Part shown: piece by piece, positions 4,893 through 7,726 of the stretch
Numbering within the stretch: position 1 is the stretch's first letter
Layout: each line of letters begins with the position of its first letter
Translations under genes and position numbers: made by a program
Assembly (NCBI GenBank): GCA_964407855.1
Contig: CAYOXI010000086.1
Location: 1 to 7,726 of the forward strand
Source: SHZI01 sp964407855
Lineage (GTDB): Bacteria > Pseudomonadota > Gammaproteobacteria > Steroidobacterales > GCA-2729495
Direction: 5' to 3'
Length of the DNA: 7,726 nucleotides
The notes under the pieces: generated by a model
Told to the model about the DNA's origin: nothing
What the model saw: the letters and a program-made list of their open reading frames with translations, nothing else
Databases searched by the model: none

Positions 4893-7448
4893 ATGACCGG
4901 ACCCGGAAGCCCGCCGCGCCCCGAACTGCAAGGCCTGCCGGTCAGCCACGCCCTGCCCGACCTGCAGGCGGCGCTCGCCGGCCACGGCATGGCCGTGCTC
5001 GAGGCGCCACCGGGCGCCGGCAAGAGCACCGGCGTGCCCCTGGCACTGCTCGCGGCCCCGTGGCTCGGCGGGCAACGGATCCTGGTGCTTGAGCCGCGCC
5101 GGCTGGCTGCGCGGGCCGTGGCCGGGCGCATGGCCTGGCTCCTCGGCGAAGCGGTGGGCGAGACGGTGGGCTACCGGATGCGCCTCGACACCCGGGTCGG
5201 ACCCCGCACACGCATCGAGGTGGTCACCGAAGGCATCCTCACCCGCCAGCTGCAGCGGGACCCGGCGCTGGAGGGCACCGGCGTCGTGATCTTCGACGAG
5301 TTCCACGAGCGCAGCCTGCAGGCGGACCTCGGCCTCGCGCTGGCGCTGGACTGCCGCCGACACCTCCGGCCTGACCTCCGGCTGCTCGTCATGTCCGCCA
5401 CGCTGGACACCGCGGGCGTCGCCCGCGTGCTGGGCGACGCGCCGGTGGTCGCAGCGCCCGGCCTCAGCTTCCCGGTGCAGACCCGCCATGCGGCCCGGCC
5501 AGGCGCCGCTCAGGTGGCGGAGCGGGCCGCGGCCGCCGTGCGCCGCGCACTGGCCGACGACGAGGGTGACGTGCTCGTGTTCCTGCCCGGCGCGGGCGAA
5601 ATCCGTCGCGTGGCCGGCCTGCTGGCGGAGCCGCCGCTCCCGGCAGGGGTGCAGCTTCACACCCTGTACGGGGATCTCGGCCGGGAGGACCAGGACCTGG
5701 CGATCCGCCCGGCACCCGCCGGTCGCCGCAAGGTGGTGCTGGCGACCAACATCGCCGAAACCAGCCTCACCATCGAGGGTGTGCGTGTGGTGATCGACGC
5801 GGGCCTGGCCCGGCGACCGGTCTTTGATCCGCGCAGCGGCATGGGACGGCTCACCACCGAACGGATTTCCCGGGCGTCAGCGGACCAGCGCCGGGGCCGG
5901 GCCGGCCGGCTGGCGCCCGGTGTCTGCTATCGGCTGTGGACCGAGGCCGAACACCGCAGCCTCCAGGCCGAAACCCCGCCGGAGATCGCGGCTGCCGACC
6001 TGGCCTCGCTGACGCTGGAACTCGCCGCCTGGGGCACCGCCGAACCGGCTGAACTCAGCTGGCTGACCCCGCCCCCGCCCGGTGCCCTGAACCAGGCAAG
6101 GACTCTGCTGCGCAGTCTCGGTGCGCTCGACGAGGCCCAGCGGATCACGGCACATGGCCAGGCACTCGCCGCCTTCGGCACCCACCCCCGGCTGGCCCAC
6201 CTGCTGCTCGGCGCCCGGGACGCGGGTGCTGCCGCGACCGCCTGTGCGCTGGCAGCCCTCCTCGGCGAGCGGGATGTGCTCCGGGGCGCGCCGGCCGGGC
6301 GCGATCCGGATCTGCGTCTGCGCCTCGAGGCAGTGGCCGGTGGCGCCAGTGCAACGGAATCTTCGGGCCTCGACCAGACCGCCCTGCGCCAGGTGCGTCG
6401 CTCGGCGGAGGCTTTTGCCCGGCAGCTGGGCATCCCGGCCGGCCTGCGGGATATCCAGCCTGAGCTGGCCGGCGGGCTGCTGGCACTGGCCTGGCCCGAC
6501 CGCGTGGCCCGGAGCCGGGAGCCGGGGGGCGGGCGCTACCAGCTCTGCAGCGGTCGGGGCGCCGCCTTTGGTGGCCCCTGCGCGCTCGCCCGCGCGGAGT
6601 TCCTGGTGATCCCGGAACTGGACGGGGGTGACCGGGAGGCGAAGATCACGCTGGCCGCGCCACTGACGCTGCAGGATATCCGGCACTACCTGGGTGAGTC
6701 GCTGATGACGGCGTCCACCGTGCACTGGGACGCACGGGAGCAGGCGGTGATCTGCCGGCGGGAGCAGCGTCTCGGCCAGCTCGTGGTCAGTGAGGCGGCG
6801 CTGCCGGATCCGGATCCGGCAGCGGTGCGCAGTGCCGTGCTCGCCGGGCTCAATGGCCTCGGCATTGATGCGTTGCCGTGGACACCGGAACTGCGGCAGT
6901 GGCAGGCCCGGGTGCAGCTCTGCCGGCGTCCTGATTCGCCTGACCCGGTGGACTGGCCGGACGTCAGTGACGGGCAGCTGCAGGCCACGCTCGCGGACTG
7001 GCTGGGACCGTGGCTCGACGGCATCAATCGCGCCGCGCATTTCTCGCGCATTGATCTCGGCCAGGCCCTGCGCGGACTGTTGCGCGTCGACCAGCAACGC
7101 CGGCTCGATGAGCTGGCGCCGACCCATCTGTCCGTGCCCAGCGGCTCCCGTCTGCCACTCGATTATCTCGACGGGCCGGAGCCCAGCCTGGCCGTGCGCC
7201 TGCAGGAAGTGTTCGGCCTCACCGACACGCCGCGGATTGCCGGCGGCCGTATACCGGTCGTGCTCAAGCTGCTGTCCCCGGCGCGCCGGCCCGTCCAGGT
7301 AACGCGGGACCTGGCGAGTTTCTGGGGCAACACCTACCGGGAGGTGCGCCGGGAACTGAAGGGTCGCTACCCGCGCCACTACTGGCCGGAGGATCCGCTG
7401 CAGGCCGAACCCACCCGCGGCCCGCGGCCCCGCCGCACCTTTATGTGA
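4893..7448 (+). CDS. hrpB: ATP-dependent RNA helicase HrpB (DEAH/RHA family)
   Basis: HrpB is a bacterial DEAH-box NTPase/helicase of superfamily 2; its cellular substrate is poorly defined. The protein has 851 residues (E. coli 809). Motifs occur in order: Walker A APPGAGKST (38-46), Ia LEPRRLAARAVAGRMA (66-81), Ib VTEGILTRQL (111-120), the DEFHER box (135-140), SATLD (168-172), LVFLPGAGEIRR (228-239), motif V VLATNIAETSLTIEGV (282-297) and motif VI QRRGRAGRLAPGVCYRLW (332-349). A helicase-associated (HA2-like) helical region follows to about 480. The HrpB-specific C-terminal part ends with GRYPRHYWPEDP (824-835) and an Arg/Pro-rich tail. The segment LPVSHALPDL (15-24) lines up with the E. 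coli start region, which supports ATG 4893. A GAG-containing stretch (4881-4887) is the only Shine-Dalgarno candidate. The C-terminal half distinguishes HrpB from HrpA, which is much longer. Divergent from lgt. Confidence 0.97.
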   Translation: MTGPGSPPRPELQGLPVSHALPDLQAALAGHGMAVLEAPPGAGKSTGVPLALLAAPWLGGQRILVLEPRRLAARAVAGRMAWLLGEAVGETVGYRMRLDTRVGPRTRIEVVTEGILTRQLQRDPALEGTGVVIFDEFHERSLQADLGLALALDCRRHLRPDLRLLVMSATLDTAGVARVLGDAPVVAAPGLSFPVQTRHAARPGAAQVAERAAAAVRRALADDEGDVLVFLPGAGEIRRVAGLLAEPPLPAGVQLHTLYGDLGREDQDLAIRPAPAGRRKVVLATNIAETSLTIEGVRVVIDAGLARRPVFDPRSGMGRLTTERISRASADQRRGRAGRLAPGVCYRLWTEAEHRSLQAETPPEIAAADLASLTLELAAWGTAEPAELSWLTPPPPGALNQARTLLRSLGALDEAQRITAHGQALAAFGTHPRLAHLLLGARDAGAAATACALAALLGERDVLRGAPAGRDPDLRLRLEAVAGGASATESSGLDQTALRQVRRSAEAFARQLGIPAGLRDIQPELAGGLLALAWPDRVARSREPGGGRYQLCSGRGAAFGGPCALARAEFLVIPELDGGDREAKITLAAPLTLQDIRHYLGESLMTASTVHWDAREQAVICRREQRLGQLVVSEAALPDPDPAAVRSAVLAGLNGLGIDALPWTPELRQWQARVQLCRRPDSPDPVDWPDVSDGQLQATLADWLGPWLDGINRAAHFSRIDLGQALRGLLRVDQQRRLDELAPTHLSVPSGSRLPLDYLDGPEPSLAVRLQEVFGLTDTPRIAGGRIPVVLKLLSPARRPVQVTRDLASFWGNTYREVRRELKGRYPRHYWPEDPLQAEPTRGPRPRRTFM
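6799..6824. repeat. Perfect 26-bp palindrome inside hrpB
   Basis: The 26 bases equal their own reverse complement with no unpaired loop. Two adjacent GGATCC hexamers (6806-6811 and 6812-6817) sit at the centre, flanked by arms CGCTGCC and GGCAGCG. The first mismatch is at 6798/6825. It lies wholly in codons 636-644 of hrpB, which encode A-L-P-D-P-D-P-A-A, a Pro/Asp linker in the C-terminal half. Its function is unknown; it could be a protein-binding site, a cruciform/RNA hairpin, or a by-product of coding a repeated Asp-Pro pair. Confidence 0.9.
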
Positions 7449-7496
7449 AGCAGAGCCGGTGCGTCTTTCGGCCGGCGGGGTTAGAGTTGGCCTGCC
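7449..7496. other. 48-bp spacer between hrpB and the downstream small gene
   Basis: It contains a short imperfect stem candidate, GCCGG (7455-7459) with CCGGC (7472-7476) and a 12-nt loop, but no T-run, so I do not call a terminator. TAGAGT (7482-7487) lies 9 bp before the next ATG and repeats the hexamer found before hrpB; no -35 element is visible. No strong ribosome binding site is present. Confidence 0.4.
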
Positions 7497-7709
7497 ATGA
7501 ATCTCCGCGAACAGGTCGAGAGCATGCTGCCGAACTGGCGGACCTGGTATCCGAGCCTGTTCGATGCCGCCGTCGACCTCGGCATCCTGCGGGCCCGGGT
7601 CTGTGATCCCTCCACGCTGCTGCTGCAGCGCCGGCACGAAGGTGTGCGGGCCGCCGCCGCCCAGGCCCACCGGGAAAAGTGGAGCGCGGAAGGCGAGCCG
7701 GAGGAATAG
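7497..7709 (+). CDS. Small hypothetical protein, 70 residues
   Basis: I do not recognise this protein. The frame runs from ATG 7497 to TAG 7707-7709, and nearly every third codon position is G or C, the same bias as the surrounding genes, which supports real coding. The N-terminal half has a Trp/Tyr patch (NWRTWYPSLFD, residues 13-23, with Trp14, Trp17 and Tyr18) leading into a probable amphipathic helix (DAAVDLGILRARV). The C-terminal half is alanine-rich and charged (VRAAAAQAHREKW), then acidic, ending EGEPEE. No signal peptide, membrane segment, cysteine cluster or helix-turn-helix is apparent, so a small soluble cytoplasmic protein is most likely. It follows hrpB by 48 bp on the same strand and may be cotranscribed. 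In GC-rich DNA a frame of this length can also arise by chance, so the gene is probable, not certain. Confidence 0.55.
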   Translation: MNLREQVESMLPNWRTWYPSLFDAAVDLGILRARVCDPSTLLLQRRHEGVRAAAAQAHREKWSAEGEPEE

Positions 7710-7726
7710 CGCCCGACCGCCATCAG

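Noticed and set aside
7455..7476. Possible terminator after hrpB (GCCGG/CCGGC stem)
   Set aside because: The stem is only 5 bp with a 12-nt loop and has no following T-run; such pairs are common by chance in this GC-rich sequence.
5877..7670. Long open frame (597 codons) on the - strand opposite hrpB
   Set aside because: hrpB is unmistakable on the + strand with all helicase motifs; in GC-rich DNA stop codons are rare in the antisense frame. The antisense product shows no recognisable domain.
1..7726. CRISPR arrays, tRNA/rRNA genes, insertion sequences, prophage or defence genes
   Set aside because: No spaced direct repeats, tRNA-like cloverleaf, transposase or terminal inverted repeats were seen; nearly all bases are accounted for by housekeeping genes.

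Overview
This is ordinary, gene-dense chromosome from a GC-rich Proteobacterium, most likely a gammaproteobacterium. Two things point there. The surA-pdxA-rsmA-apaG-apaH order is the classic gammaproteobacterial outer-membrane/ribosome-maintenance cluster, and the proteins resemble their E. coli and Pseudomonas counterparts in length and motifs. G+C is high (roughly two thirds by eye) and third codon positions are strongly G/C. I cannot name a genus.

Layout. Positions 1-3234 (+ strand) hold the 3' end of surA (periplasmic chaperone), then pdxA (vitamin B6 synthesis), rsmA/ksgA (16S rRNA dimethylation), apaG and apaH (Ap4A hydrolase). They are packed with a zero-base junction, a 4-bp overlap and gaps of 10 and 6 bp, so they look like one translationally coupled operon. 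Positions 4864-3250 (- strand) hold lgt (lipoprotein diacylglyceryl transferase) and thyA (thymidylate synthase), a conserved pair separated by 7 bp and ending 15 bp from the apaH stop. Positions 4893-7448 (+ strand) hold hrpB, a large DEAH-box helicase gene whose start codon is only 28 bp from the divergent lgt start. A 70-codon gene of unknown function (7497-7709) follows on the same strand, and the window ends 17 bp later.

How the genes work together. The left operon mixes envelope biogenesis, cofactor synthesis, ribosome maturation and stress-nucleotide removal, a combination conserved across gammaproteobacteria but not one pathway. lgt and thyA are likewise linked by conserved order, not by biochemistry. 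No gene-free stretch exceeds about 50 bp. I see no tRNA, rRNA, CRISPR array, insertion sequence, prophage or att site.

I found no convincing undescribed system. The best leads are modest: a perfect 26-bp palindrome inside hrpB, an unrecognised small gene after hrpB, a 15-bp tandem duplication in the last membrane helix of Lgt, and the absence of folA beside apaH and thyA.
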